The translations under genes and the position numbers were made by a program. A stretch of 64,000 nt of DNA from Chanos chanos (lineage: Eukaryota > Chordata > Actinopteri > Gonorynchiformes > Chanidae). The notes under the pieces were generated by a model. It was not told the DNA's origin and ran no database searches. It saw only the letters and a list, made by a program, of their open reading frames with translations. The stretch spans positions 42,487,058 to 42,551,057 of the forward strand of contig NC_044500.1 in the NCBI RefSeq assembly GCF_902362185.1, in the 5' to 3' direction. This document shows positions 23,127 to 36,400 of this stretch, one piece after another (within the stretch, counting starts at the first letter, position 1; every line of letters starts with the position of its first letter).

Positions 23127-26100
23127 TCAAACAAAATCAGTGTTGAAATCATACGCGTCATCATCATTTTGTTGAGAAGATGACAAGTCTACGTTGATCA
23201 GAGCAGGCGGGACAATCACTTTTGCTTTTTCACCTGAAAATGACAAAAGACGGTAATGACACAAAACACTCGAGGCAGAATTATAAAAATTTGACTAAAA
23301 AAATCTCATATCTCAGGAAGACTTACTTGGTGCACTCGCTTGTGTGGTCTTTTTCTGTTTCACTGGGTTTGAATCTTCAGTAGTCTCCTCATCTGATTCC
23401 ATCTGAAATTCAACAAATAAAAGTCCATAAGCATTCGAGAAAGAGCTCTCATCAAAGCCACGAAGTTAATCCTTCGTAAACATAGCAACGTGATGGTCCC
23501 AAATACTTTGAGGGATTAAACTTGGTTAACTTCAAAACCAGCCCAAGTCTTTCTTCCACCACAGTTTACTGTGTGAAGTCATTATGTTTACAGAGGAAAC
23601 ACTGACATCCTTCTATTGATTTTTGTGATAATAGAAAAAATTTTCTTCACCTCTTCATTGTCTTCACCCATTTCTTCTTCTTCATCCTCATCCTCACCAT
23701 CTTCATCCTCCTCCTCTTCCTCTTCCTCTTCCTCCTCCTCCTCCTCCACCTTCGCCGGCTCCTTCACCGATGGCCTATCCTCGGGAATTTCACTCGCATT
23801 CAGAAGACCGGTGGTGGGTCCCTTTGATGTAAAACCAATGCTGCTTGCCAAACTTGGAAACCTTACATCTTTGAAAAAACAATTCACTGTTATTTTTTTT
23901 TCCCACAAAGGAGACAAATCACAAAGACTCTTAAAGCCATAACAAAGTAAACGCACCTTTTAAAGTCTCCTTATTTGCCATTCTCAGTTTTTCCATGTTC
24001 AAACCGCTCTGCATGACAGCTATCAAGTCATCAGAGAGGTAGGATGGAAGGCCCCGCCGCTCGGGAGGTTTGCAGTGGTAGCTCAGCTTAGGCCTAATGA
24101 ATGAAAAATACAGCCAAGTCATTCTCCAGCAAAAGTTCGTCATAGCCATCAACAAGTATCCATCATTACTAGGTTAAAGATCAAAAGGCCCAGTTCCTGG
24201 GTCACGTCATCTCAGAGTAAGCAAAGTGGTCTTGACAGATATCCCTTTCAAGTCTACGAATTTTATCCATTAAGTCATATTTGCCGAAGTGGACGGACTG
24301 AAGTACGCGGACTTACCCTGTCATGTCGTTTAAAAAAGCAACGGCGGCTTGCTCTGTGCTCGGAACACTCCCCTTCTGTAAAAACCCACGTTTTTTGGCG
24401 TAAAACGTCAAAAATTCCAGGGCATTTCTGTAGTCTGGAACATTGTACTGGAGCATAATCTGGAAGAGAAGTAAACCGAGTCAGACTCATCTGCCCCTCT
24501 TTACAAACCGCACTCAACAACATCTTCTGTAAAGTAGGGTCGTAAACACTAACGTGTTGCTGGTTACACTGCTTAAGCAGAGCCCTGACGGCCTCCAGGG
24601 TACTCTCCTGATTCTCCTCCACCTGAAGACTCCGCAAAGCCATGGCATCGCCGGGGTTAGACGGAGCCGCAATAATCCCCGGGCTGTCAATCATCTTGAC
24701 ATTCTTCGAAATGTGCACTTCTTGTATAGATCTGAAAAAAAGGGCCGAAAAGTTTAATGCTAGCATCTCAAACTAGAGCACAGACAAACTATATGTTGAG
24801 GCTCTTTATGAAGCTCAGTGTTGGATTGAATGTAGACTCCACGGTCTGGTCAGATCAACAACTTCATCACGCTTCGGCGTACTCAGTGAAGAGCGTTATT
24901 AAACAAAACTGGTGTTTATAATGGTAACTGCTCACTTGGTAATGCCTCGTTGTAATCCAACATGACACGCTCTCATCCCCTTCATGCTGTTGATAAGACT
25001 GCTCTTGCCCACATTGGGGAAACCTGTGGCAACAGGCAGACACAGACATGCCAGCATTAACTACGCATATATGACAAGAGCAGAACAAAGCAGAAGTCAA
25101 GTGATAAATGAGATCAGAGTTGGATTATTAACGTCATCAAGAAAATATGTCCAATGCGTTGACTCATCATTTCTCATTTTTTTTAAGCGAGAAAAAACAA
25201 AACACAGCAATGGCTAAAATGCCGTCTCTCTTTCTCAGGTTGTCAATCACAAGGTCTCAGATGTGCGTCTAGCTGATATGTGGCTGCTGTTTAAACACTC
25301 TTACCGACAACGCCAACTTTGAGCATCTTCTCGCTGTCCTGCGCGTCGGCCAAACAGGTCAACGCCTGAAGGAGAGAGTCCGTGCCGAAAGACGCCGCCG
25401 CCCTGCTGTGGTCGACCGCTGCGTTGGTTTTCCTTCGTTTTTTACTCTGTTGCTGTGAGGCAAAATGACAGATGAAACGAACGATGTTTCACCGTTTATT
25501 CTGTTGTCCTCTCTTTATCTTTCCATTTTTACATTTGAACCAAAAAAAAAAAAAGAATGTACCACTACAATGAGCTTAATCATGTTGCATTACGCTTTCC
25601 GGAATTGTTTTGATTTCGGACAAAACAGCAAGACTTAGTGATAAAACATTTTTACTCTGAAAGGTCAGACATTTTGGACGCACATACCACTGTTCTGTCT
25701 TGCAGCGGTCTCGATGCTTTGAAGGCGAAGGTGGGAAATTCAGCTTGAAGATACTCAAGCCATTTCTCCACATTCTCTTTAGGCACAAGGTCTGTAGGAA
25801 AAAGAATATGCTTTTCTAAGATTTCTTTGAAAGCCATTTATTTCTAAAAGTCATGAATCCCACATCATAACTGAGTAAAAAAAAAACCCAAGCTGCACAG
25901 AGACAGAAGTCAATGCTTTAAAGTAAAAAGTTTACCTATTTTGTTCAACGCAAGCATAAGCCTTTTCTTTCCCTCATGTCTCAATACAGCTTCCTCCAGC
26001 TGTGGACATCGACAACCAAGTGGATCTCTGGCGTCCAGGACTTCAATTATAACATCGGAGGCATCAATGACCTGCAGGAAATATACTTCTTTGAGACTGA

Positions 26101-27211
26101 ATATTTCTGGCTTGTCATATAAACACTCTAAAAGAGCAACAGTCAAATTAACAATCTGTCTCAGGGGATACTTCAATCCAAAAACTCAAAGTCTGTTTGT
26201 CCTACCTTGTTCAGTTCACTGCAACGTAACCTTTTGTCAGTGGCAGACCCCTCTGGTGGCTTTACTCTCTCTTGCTGTGGACACAACACGGATTTTAAAC
26301 AGAGCTTCAGGCGAATATTTAGTCACTACGCAAATGTGTTTCATTCTTTTCACCTTTTTAGCTTTTTTAGCTTTAGGTTCAGCATCGCCACCGGTAGCTG
26401 CTTTCTCCTTCTTTCTCTTCTCGGCTGCTCGCTCTTTTTGCTTTGCAAGCTTATTTTTCTCTCTCTCTTCTTCGAGCTATACAGAAGAAATCAGTAGGCG
26501 ACACATCATTTATATTTACCGAGAAAGTCATAAACGTGCGTATTATTTAGCTCCATTGGTTCCATATCCAAAAAGGCAACGTGAATGCCTCAACAGACCT
26601 GCAGTTTTCTTTGCTCTGCTTCTCTCAGGATCTCCTCCTTGAAAGGTGCACTGTTGGGAACCCCGGGATCCTTCTTTATCTTTCTACTTATGCCCTTCTT
26701 CTTAGCCTCTTTCCGTAGTTTTCTGTTATGTTCCCGTATCTTAGGTAAGAGAAATCGTAATGTCAAATAGTCAGCGACTGATGCGGCACGTGAATTGCTC
26801 TAGCATTCATCAAAGTGTTTCTCCTAATGCTAGGCAGTTATAGCGTAACCTCACTGACGAGCCACGTCGACTACTGTAGCACGTCGTTAAATTACCAATG
26901 CTAGAGAATAATAAATGTTAAAATATACCCAGAGTTCCTTACCTTTTTCTGTATTTTGTAACGTTTGTGGCAGGACAAACGTTTGCTTGCCTTCCTTAAC
27001 TCTGAAATCCATGAACATCGTGTTAGTTAACTCACCCTCCTAGCAAGTAACCGAACAGTGTGGGTAGCGAACAAGAATTTAAGATCAAGGTAAAGTACAA
27101 CAGCTATGCCCCGTAACCATATGAAAATCAGTGCCATCACAGTGATGATTATAACAACACTCAAGCAGCATATCTTAATATTTTCACTTAAAACTTACTT
27201 GGACGTTTCAT
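23127..27211 (-). CDS. gnl3: Nucleostemin, nucleolar circularly permuted GTPase
   Basis: Fifteen minus-strand exons: 27199-27211, 26943-27001, 26599-26739, 26354-26476, 26206-26274, 25936-26071, 25688-25791, 25305-25446, 24936-25023, 24554-24731, 24317-24459, 23957-24093, 23651-23868, 23327-23402 and 23127-23233. All phases agree, giving 577 residues. The basic N-terminus ([14 protein letters not shown], then Lys/Arg-rich helices) fits nucleolar targeting. GTPase motifs come in permuted order: DARDP at 148-152, NKID at 178-181, P-loop GFPNVGKSS at 263-271, DSPG at 307-310. A long Glu/Asp run lies near residue 480, and the C-terminus ends DFNTDFV. Nucleostemin acts in ribosome biogenesis and the control of p53 through MDM2. 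The 25446 acceptor has a second CAG six bases upstream, so a two-Gln isoform is possible. The gene hosts two C/D snoRNAs. Confidence 0.96.
24810..24875 (-). ncRNA. Box C/D snoRNA in a gnl3 intron (SNORD69-like guide)
   Basis: On the minus strand: stem GAAGC, C box GTGATGA, a first CTGA, then the guide CAATCCAAC just upstream of D box CTGA, and closing stem GCTTC (five perfect pairs). It lies in the intron between exons 24936-25023 and 24554-24731, with splice sites clear of it. The guide complements GTTGGATTG, a segment next to the 28S A-loop. Human GNL3 introns host SNORD19 and SNORD69. The family name is inferred from host and guide. Confidence 0.78.
25108..25177 (-). ncRNA. Second box C/D snoRNA in a gnl3 intron, same guide
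   Basis: Minus strand: stem ATGAGA, C box ATGATGA, internal C'-like TTGATGA, guide AATCCAAC, D box CTGA, closing stem TCTCAT (six perfect pairs). It lies in the intron between exons 25305-25446 and 24936-25023. The D-adjacent guide matches the neighbouring snoRNA at 24810-24875 over AATCCAAC, so the two look like diverged copies of one family. Confidence 0.8.
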
Positions 27212-28119
27212 GGTTAGCTTTCGCCACTACAGCCCGCACGTGGATTTTCAGCTGAGGGAGAAATGCTTCTTCTACCTCTGTATTTCCGCTTCCGTCACAG
27301 ACATGAAAGAGTTAATTTTTTTCTCTCCCTGCTAATAATAAATCAATCATCCCATTCGAATGTTTTTATTATTCTTCACAATCTCACAAAGTACACCGAT
27401 GAGAAACTAAAGGTAAGCCCCACATAAGATTTTTCTCCTTGTTTTTCAGCATGCATATCTCACTGGCCTCAGTTCAATACTGGAAGCGGTGAGATGTGAT
27501 CATCCAGAGCTAACTAGCACTGCCTTTGTTTTGTCTACTGGCGCTATTGGCATAGAAACCCGCTGTCAGAAAGATAAATGTCAGTTAGCCGTAAAATAAC
27601 GGTCCTGCATGCAGTAGCGTTCGCCAGCATTAAAGAAGAAGTATGCTTCTTCGTAATTAACGTCGGCTGTATGTAGTATGTTGCTAACGTTAGCTGGTAA
27701 AGGAGCGGTTTATAAAAATTATCAAGCGCATCAAGAATGAAATGACTGCAGTGCATTTATTCAGTTATTCCTAACACTTCTCTCTGTATGGAGGGAATGA
27801 AAACAAGGATTATTAAGCATAGCTGGAGAAGCTTTTTTTTAATATTGCTCTGACAGTAAATACACATAAATTGGCCCTAAATTTTGCTTAACCTCTTAAA
27901 GTTTGCATTTTAACTTAGCAGTTGTATGGTAGTCAAGTTCAACCACCGGATTCATAAAACGATACTGCTATAGGTAATTTACCACTTATTTAAGCAATTA
28001 ACACAATCGAAAAATATATTGTTTTGCAAGACTTGCTACAGTTTTTATTCATTTGTCAACAACAGTCTTGCATGTCATCTGTAAAAAAAAAAAAAAAATT
28101 CTCTCCAGGACGTATTACA
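27212..28119. promoter_or_regulatory. Divergent gnl3/pbrm1 promoter region
   Basis: 908 bases between the gnl3 and pbrm1 start codons. The pbrm1 ATG is only 11 bases after an acceptor (CTCCAG ending at 28108), so pbrm1 has at least one non-coding first exon inside this region. Head-to-head GNL3/PBRM1 is also the human arrangement. A/T-rich; no TATA box was identified. Confidence 0.6.
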
Positions 28120-31100
28120 ATGGGTTCAAAACGGAGACGGGCTACTTCTCCGTCCAGCAGTGTCAGTGGAGGGGATTTTGAGGACAGCCAAACTCCCCCA
28201 GTGCCCTCAACGAGTCGTAAGAGGCGAAGGACAGCAAATATTCCAACTGTCGACCCAGTAAGCTGGCTTTTAACTTGCAGATCTGCTGTTGTATTGTAGA
28301 CATTTGAGTGAGAGTGGACATTTCTGAAAGGGACTTGTGTCTGTCCTTTTCCTTAATCTATGTGCAGGTTTTGTTGGTCATAATTGCGCTGCCTATCAGT
28401 TTCTCTCAGTAACCACAAATACTCTTGGCTCAGGTTTTATCAAAGTTAAGGCCTGGCTATGCACAAATCAGACCTCATGCAATTCAGAGCAGTTATTTAA
28501 AAAAAAAAAAAAATCATCAGATGAAATACATTTAAGTACAATATCAGACAATATCACGTAACTGCTTCAGTGGGCAGTGTTGTAAATCCACAGTGAGAAA
28601 AAGTAATGCCTTACAGTGGTTGTCTAATTCCTGCAGATTGCCGTGTGCCATGAACTTTATAACACTATCCGAGACTACAAGGATGACCAAGGCAGGATGC
28701 TGTGTGAGCTGTTCATTAGGGCACCTAAAAGGAGGTAAGGAGTAATTGAGCAAAACTCCATTTTGTACCTTTGGAGATGCTTCATAGTTTCACTCCGTAT
28801 TCACATCAAACACTATGCACAGTAATGGTGTCTGTGCTCTGTGTAAATCTGAGCTGTATTTTGATCTCACCCATAAGGAACCAGCCAGACTACTATGATG
28901 TGGTGTCTCAACCTATTGACATGATGAAAATCCAACAGAAACTGAAGATGGAAGAGTATGATGATGTAGAACAGCTTACATCTGATTTTCAGCTCCTGTT
29001 CAACAATGCAAAGACATACTACAAAGTATGGCACCATATAAACACTCAGACAATTTAATGCTCAACACGCTTGTGATTTCATTACATGTTTTGAATAGAA
29101 AATGTCTAATTCCTGTGTATCATTTTCATTCTAAAACATAATGATGGATGGTGTATACAGTAAAGAAGAAAATATAAAAATCTCTCTACAGCCTGACACT
29201 CCAGAATACCGTGCTGCCTGTAAGTTGTGGGACCTGTATGTACGCACAAAGAATGAGTTTGTTCAGCGGGGGGAGTATGATGAAGATGATGAGGATGGTG
29301 ATGATGCACAGGAGAACCCAGGAGCTGCCACCGAAGAGGAGGTGAGAACAGACACTCGAGGTTGTAAAATACTGTGATAAAGTAACAATAACTTACATTA
29401 ACTGTGAAGTTTGGAGGAAGTTTTCCATAGTCATTGGTTTCACCTTGGCACCACACACAGACGCAATTCAAAGGTGATCACTGAGTAAGTATTCTGTCTT
29501 AAATATTACATAGTTAGCCATCAAAATTATCTTAATACACATATTATTATTTGAAAGTAATTAACAATTCAAAAGTAATTTACTTCTTTAATTTTCCTAC
29601 TCTTTGCAGCCATGGCAATAGTGAGGGAGCTCATGACTCACCATTACTTGTAAAGTAAATGCAAAGTTCTGAAGCACATAGTTTAGATATGTCTCAATAC
29701 AAATACGCTATTGAAGGTTACCTCCATGTATGGTAGGATATGGTAACATATGGTCATATATTGTTTCCTTATTAAAAGCCGGATTCTCACTTATTCTTTG
29801 TGTTCTCTTTTGTAATATTTGATAGCCTACACCAAACTGTCTGAAAGATGTCCTGGAACAGCTGCTTGATGCAGTGGTGTCATATACAGAACCTTCTGGA
29901 AGGCTTGTCAGTGAGCTTTTTCAGAGACTGCCCTCTAAAGTGGTATGTGCTTTTAATTTGATATCTTGGTATCGATAAACTACAGTATATAGTATGACTA
30001 GTTTCATAGCCTAATATATATGATGCTCTGCTTTCTACCTTTCCTCAGCAATATCCTGACTACTATGCCATTATAAAGGAGCCAATAGATCTTAAGACCA
30101 TAGCCCAAAGAATACAGGTAGGTACTGACATCATGTGATATGAACAATACTGATAAACACAATAACAATATTTTCAAAATGCTGTGGCTAAAACTTCTTT
30201 AATGTACAATACTGTACACTGCACAGTACTGTAATGTACTGTGATGTACACTTATGCAATTTTCAAATTCATTTCTCAGATGGGCTATTACAAAAGTGTG
30301 CACCATATGGCCAAGGATATTGACCTCCTGGTAAAAAATGCCAAAACATATAATGAACCTGGGTCTCAAGTATTTAAGGTAATGGTAATGCATAAAATCT
30401 AATACCATTTTCAATTCAATATTTCAGACATTTGGTGTCTTTATAACGTAAGTGGTGCTTTGTCTCATTCACCTGTAGGATGCTAACACCATCAAAAGGA
30501 TTTTTGCACAGAGGAAAATGGATCTCGAGCATTCTGAGCCAATCAAAACCAGCATTCGAATTCGGTACTGTTCACTGAGCTCTTTTTAAAGAAGTATAAA
30601 AAGGACTTGCTGCCTCTAACATGTGGCCTAAGTCAAATTCCGTGTGTTACTAATGACTGGGGTTAATTGGTGAGTGTTTGTTATTGTGCCCCTTGTGTCA
30701 GGAACAGAAGGTCAGCCCAGGGGGACAGGCTCTCTGCCATCACCACGGCCCTGCAGTACGGATCTGAGAGTGATGAGGATGCCATTTTAGCAGGTGGGTT
30801 TCACTTGCTTACAAAAGACCAAATGTGAAGTTGAACTGTTTTGACATATTGGCTCATTATAATTCTTAGCTCGGTTTTGAGTGGTGCTACAGATGCCTTC
30901 CCAGTGAAACGTTTGGATTTTTAGTTGTGTTCTTCACCAAAAATACTCTTTTTGTCTGTCGTGACTTAAAAGGGACTGAAAGCTACGGTTATGTATTTTT
31001 TATTTGGAAAAGCCCTAGATGTGGGAACACTGCGTGTCGGTTTCTCATTAGCCTTCAGTGCACTGCGCTTTCATGTCTCTACAAATACGCTACTCCATAT

Positions 31101-33358
31101 GAAAATGAATCCCCACCTGGTGCATTGGCTGAACAAACCTTTCTGGTGGCCAGAGGTCAAATCAGCCAAGTACTCGTCCTGTGATACATCATGCACAGAG
31201 GTTCGTCAGGGATAGATGCTGGTCTCCTCCCCTTTTCCCTCCGTAAACCAGTGTTGTATGTTACAGTCAGTGACAGCTGCTTCTGAATTTGGCTCTTGAC
31301 CTGCATTCACAAGGTGCATTCAGAGAGAGATGTCGACTGTGTAAATTACTGTGACATTCTACTAACTATCAAAAAAGACTAAAGACTTCATTTTTGATTA
31401 GAGAAGAATAGACAGATCCCCTCTGCTCGCTGGAGAAAGGGTGGAAACTGTGTTTGATTTCACATATTTAGGCTCTGACATTTAAACATCCATCACACAC
31501 TAACACTTACCCTAGTCATGTATGAGTGGATAATCAGTGTACTTGATTAATCCTATTCTTTTCAACTATATGACAGAAGTTTTATTGTATATGTATTATA
31601 TGCTAATATGTGTGCTATTTTTTAATGTATTGGATGATATGGAGGTATTACAAATGTAACGTATTATAAATCTCATCATTTCTGTGAGTATGGCATGTGA
31701 AGTAACTAAGTAATTAACTGCAGAATTAAAGGTCATAGCTGCACTTACAACAGAATTCTAATTCAATGATTTTTAACTCCCAGATTAATAGAACCAAACA
31801 CTTCTCATTTGACAGGACAGATATTTCTGAGTGACATATAAGAGACATTAATGTGAATTTAAATGTTATAAATGATGGCCTTTAAAATGGTGTAAATTTC
31901 TTTTTGCTCAGACAGCCGTGCATTAACATACTGAAAATTAAAATACAAACAACAGAAAACATTGGTAAATACCAGCATATCAGAAAATTATATTCGTCTG
32001 ATTAGATTCTTTACATCCACCTTGTCGAACAAGTTAAGTTTTCCCATTACATGTACAGGTATTCCAATCATACTTCCTCACAAACCTTTCCAAGTCGCCC
32101 TATACATTAGCCTGAGCAGAATTATGACCAGTGTTAAGTGCATCAGTATTTTGACCTTGTTAATGTAAGTTCACACAAAAATGAGTGTAGACTTTGCGGT
32201 TGGATGGTATCCAGGTTTGATTGTATCATTGTGATTGGTCGTCGTGCCAGGTTCGGTGCACTACGAGGAGGGCGAATCGGAGGCAGAGAGCATCCAGTCC
32301 AGCCTGGACGTAAGCAACCCCATCTTTCAGATGTACGAGGCCGTGAGGGGCTGCAGGAACAGCCAAGGCCAGCTCATGGCAGAGCCCTTTCTACAGCTGC
32401 CCTCCAGAAAAGATTACCCAGACTACTTCCAACAGATAAACCAGCCCATCTCCCTACAGCAGATACGGTAGGAATCTCAATGCATTATTGCTGCTGCTGC
32501 ATGAAGAGATTGATTTTTAACGGTCAGGCTTGGATTTCAGTTAAAGCGTTCAATTGTGCCCTCACATCATGAGAGGAGGTGTTTACCTCCTCTTCTTCTT
32601 TCTTAAACACCAATTTCAATATGCCGTTGTTATTCTGAAAATGATATAATCTATTCATATCATATCAGACATTTATGAGCCCCCTGGTTTTGTTGTGAGT
32701 AGCGAATTATGTAAAATGATACGAAATTCTGAGAGCGGTTCCCCTTCCTCCACAGGATGAAGATGAAGAATAACGAATATGAGAGCATCGAGCAGATTGA
32801 CGCCGATCTTAACCTGATGTTCGAGAACGCTAAGCGTTATAACGTCCCTCACTCCCCCATTTACAAGAGGGTCCTCAAACTTCAGCATATCCTGCAGGTC
32901 CGTCACCACGGTGATGCTGCACTGTACTCTAACGCTCAGATTGTTAAGCAGCGTTTCGCACGAGGAGTGTTCAGACCTTTCGGCAGTTTACACAAAGACA
33001 CTTGATTAATGCTGTTGCTATAAGAAAAGTGTTCAGTGGAGTAGCCGGCCTTGGGTTTCTGCCCGTGTATTCTTAATCTTGTGTACTGGGTGCTATAAAC
33101 AGATAGCTGTGTTATTTAGAGGTAATATTCTGACTGACGACAGTGGAGAATTTGGGGCTGGATTCAGTGAAAATATCAGATGGTTCTCTGTGGAATATAC
33201 AACTTATTGTTTAGATAATGCTGCTAATGACTAGTCTGTATATGAATGCATTCAAAGGATGGTTCAAAGGATTCTGAGAACGACTGAGATTTAGCCTATT
33301 TACTGCCTAGGTTTAGATTTAGGACCAAAAAACACGTTGATATTTTGTTTGAACATAA

Positions 33359-33413
<55 letters not shown>

Positions 33414-36400
33414 CGCGCATGCATGTGTGTGTGTGTGTGTAGTGTGTGTGTGTGTGTGTGCGTGAGCGTCAAAGAGAGAAAGTGCAAAAGGGACTTCATT
33501 AATATTGATGACTATCAGGGTGAAAGAAGTACTGGTAAATATTAATGTGAGTTTGTGTGTGTGTGTGTGTGTGTGTGTGGGGGTGGGCGTATATGCGTGT
33601 GGGTATTTTTTTTTTCTTTCTTTCTTTCTTTTCAGATGAAGAGAAAGGAGCTGTTGAGGAGAGAGGACGAGGACGGGGACAGCATGCTCTCTTCCACCAT
33701 GTCAGACGGCGGCAGTGCCAAGCGTAAGAGGTACGTATTGTTCCCCCCCCCCACAGCCCAGCAGCTGATCATTAAAGAGAATTATGATAGCGCGTGTTTT
33801 CACTCGGACAGAAACGCCGAAATTGCATCTTTTGCTTTGCTTGCCGTTTGTTAAATACCTTTTCTATCTCTCTCTCACTGAGAAATTTACAGAGATAAAG
33901 GATTATAGCAGCAGATATTTTTAAATGCATTATTGGAATTTCACTGGTTTTTAAGATGTAGGTATAGTGCTCTGTCGGTTTAATGGGTACATCGTTCATT
34001 ACATTCAGTACATCGTTGTTTTTATGTGATGGGCAGTCATAAAAAGAACACTAAGAAGAATCGCATGAAGCAGCTTTACTCTGCTGTGACGGAGGCTCGT
34101 GAACCAGGCACAGGACGCAGGCTGTGCGATCTGTTCATGGTGAAACCTTCAAAGAAAGACTATCCAGATTATTACAAAATCATTCTGGAGCCCGTGGACC
34201 TTCGCACCATCGACCACAACATCCGCTCTGATAAGTACTTGAGCGAAGAGTCCATGATGGAAGACATGAAGCTCATGTTCCGGAATGCACGCCACTACAA
34301 CGAAGAAGGTTCCCAGGTTAGCGGACCAAAATCACATTTCCTCAGTTTAACCGACTGAAGATACAAGAGAGCGTTTCACAGTCAGGAAATTATACTCTTT
34401 TCGTGTTGTCCAAACCTGTTGCGGTGACAAAGTTACAATGCCTCAGGATTTCTCTCGATATTTTTAGCTCTTGCCTGGGTTTGTCGTGTACTGAATCACT
34501 CCATGGTTTTCTTCTCTAGGTGTATAATGATGCCAACATCCTGGAGAAGATCTTGAAGGACAAGAGGAGGGAGCTGGGGACCAGTGCCAGATGAGGATGA
34601 TATTGTCTCACCAAAGCTGAAAATAAGTATGTACATTTAGATTAGGGTAATTAAAACCAAGTGGATCTGAATGAAATGATATTTGCTCAGTAATATGGAT
34701 ATTTATAATTAATAGCAATGTAAACACCCAGTCAGATTACTTTCTCAATCAGAGGGCCTTGCATACCTGCAGTTTGCCTGCATCACATTTTATATTATGT
34801 GCATGTCAGCAATAATTTTCTTTTGATGTTAGCACTGATATGTGCATAAACACAGTATACATATGCGCAGTTCATTTACAATCTTACATCTGAACAAATT
34901 CATTCAGATGGACAAAAAACTTGTAGCCTAAGCATTGCCCTTGGAACACAATATTTTTATGATATATTTTGTCCCTTAAATGATGGTATGATGAAAATGA
35001 TGGAAAGAAAAATTTCCATCATATGTCGTATTTTTCGTTTTTCCCTCTGTTACTGTAGGGAAAAGTGGCATCTCCCCTAAGAAGTCCAAGTATCTGACCC
35101 CTCTGCAGCAGAAGCTAAATGAGCTTTACGAGGCTGTGAAAAACTACACCGACAAACGTGGTCGACGCCTCAGCACCATCTTCCTCCGCCTACCTTCTCG
35201 GGCTGAGCTGCCCGACTATTACGTGGCTATAAAGAAGCCCTGTCGACATGGAGAAGGTCAAGAGCCACATGCTTGCCAACAAGTACCAGGATGTGGATGC
35301 CTTAGTAGAAGACCTGGTTCTGATGTTCAACAATGCCTGCACTTACAATGAACCGGAGTCCCTGATCTATAAAGACGCCCTTGTGCTACACAAGGTCCTG
35401 CTAGAGACGAGGAGAGATCTAGAGGGAGGAGAGGACGCCCATGTCCCAGACGTGCCCCGTCTCATTCAGGAACTCATCCGAAGCCTATTCGTCTCCGTTC
35501 TGGGTCACCAGGACGACGAGGGTCGTTGCTATAGCGACTCGTTGGCCGAGATACCCGCCAACGACCCCGCCAACCCCGACAGGCCACCTCTTAACTTTGA
35601 AATCATCAGAGCCAATGTGGATAAGGGTCGCTACAAGAGATTAGATGTATTCCAGGACCACATGTTTGAGGTGCTGGAGAAGGCTAGACGCATGCACAGG
35701 TAGGAATCTGCCCGACAGGCTTGAATAAGATTGCAGTATGTGCAATCCAGTTGTAGTCTAAAAGGACAGGTTTACTGTTTTTGAATTTTTTTTTTTTATG
35801 GCTGATTTTCAAAATCTTACAACCTACCACTTTGAAACAAGGAAGTCAGGAGACTAAGATTTGATTGAGCCAAACTGTGGCTTTTCATTGACACCGTGAA
35901 AAAACACAATGGTGAAAAAACATCGGCAAATTTGTCCAGCATATATTTAACTGAGATACACAGTTTAATTAAACATCTGCTGCTGACACCAATTTTGTTT
36001 GACCTACATTTGAAAACAGTGCTCAGTTATTGATGACTTTACTGAAGGTTTTTTTTTTTTTTTGGGTGTCATCTCCACCACAGGACAGACTCTGAGATCT
36101 TTGAGGATGCGGTTGAGCTGCAGCAGTTCTTCATCCGAATCCGAGACGAGCTGTGTAAGAACGGGGAGATCCTGCTCAGTCCTGCCCTTAGCTACACCTC
36201 CAAGCACCTTCACAGTGACGTAGACAAGGAGAAGAAGGAGAAGCTACCCAAAGAGTTTGAGGAGGACAAGTTGAAGAGAGAGGAAGAGAAAAAAGGTTTG
36301 TGTCCAAAAGGTTCTGGACAGCTGGTTGAAGAAGATGGATGTTTTGATTTGATGAATTAGCATGTTGGTGTCTGAACAAAGCCTTGGCTATAATAACATG

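Noticed and set aside
23616-23942. Serine-rich open frame opposite the gnl3 acidic exon
   Set aside because: The poly-Ser is the antisense reading of the Glu-coding repeat; the minus-strand exon is well supported.
26740-26942. Possible third C/D snoRNA in a gnl3 intron (TTTGATGA and CTGA on the minus strand)
   Set aside because: The boxes are only about 40 bases apart and the flanks do not form a terminal stem.
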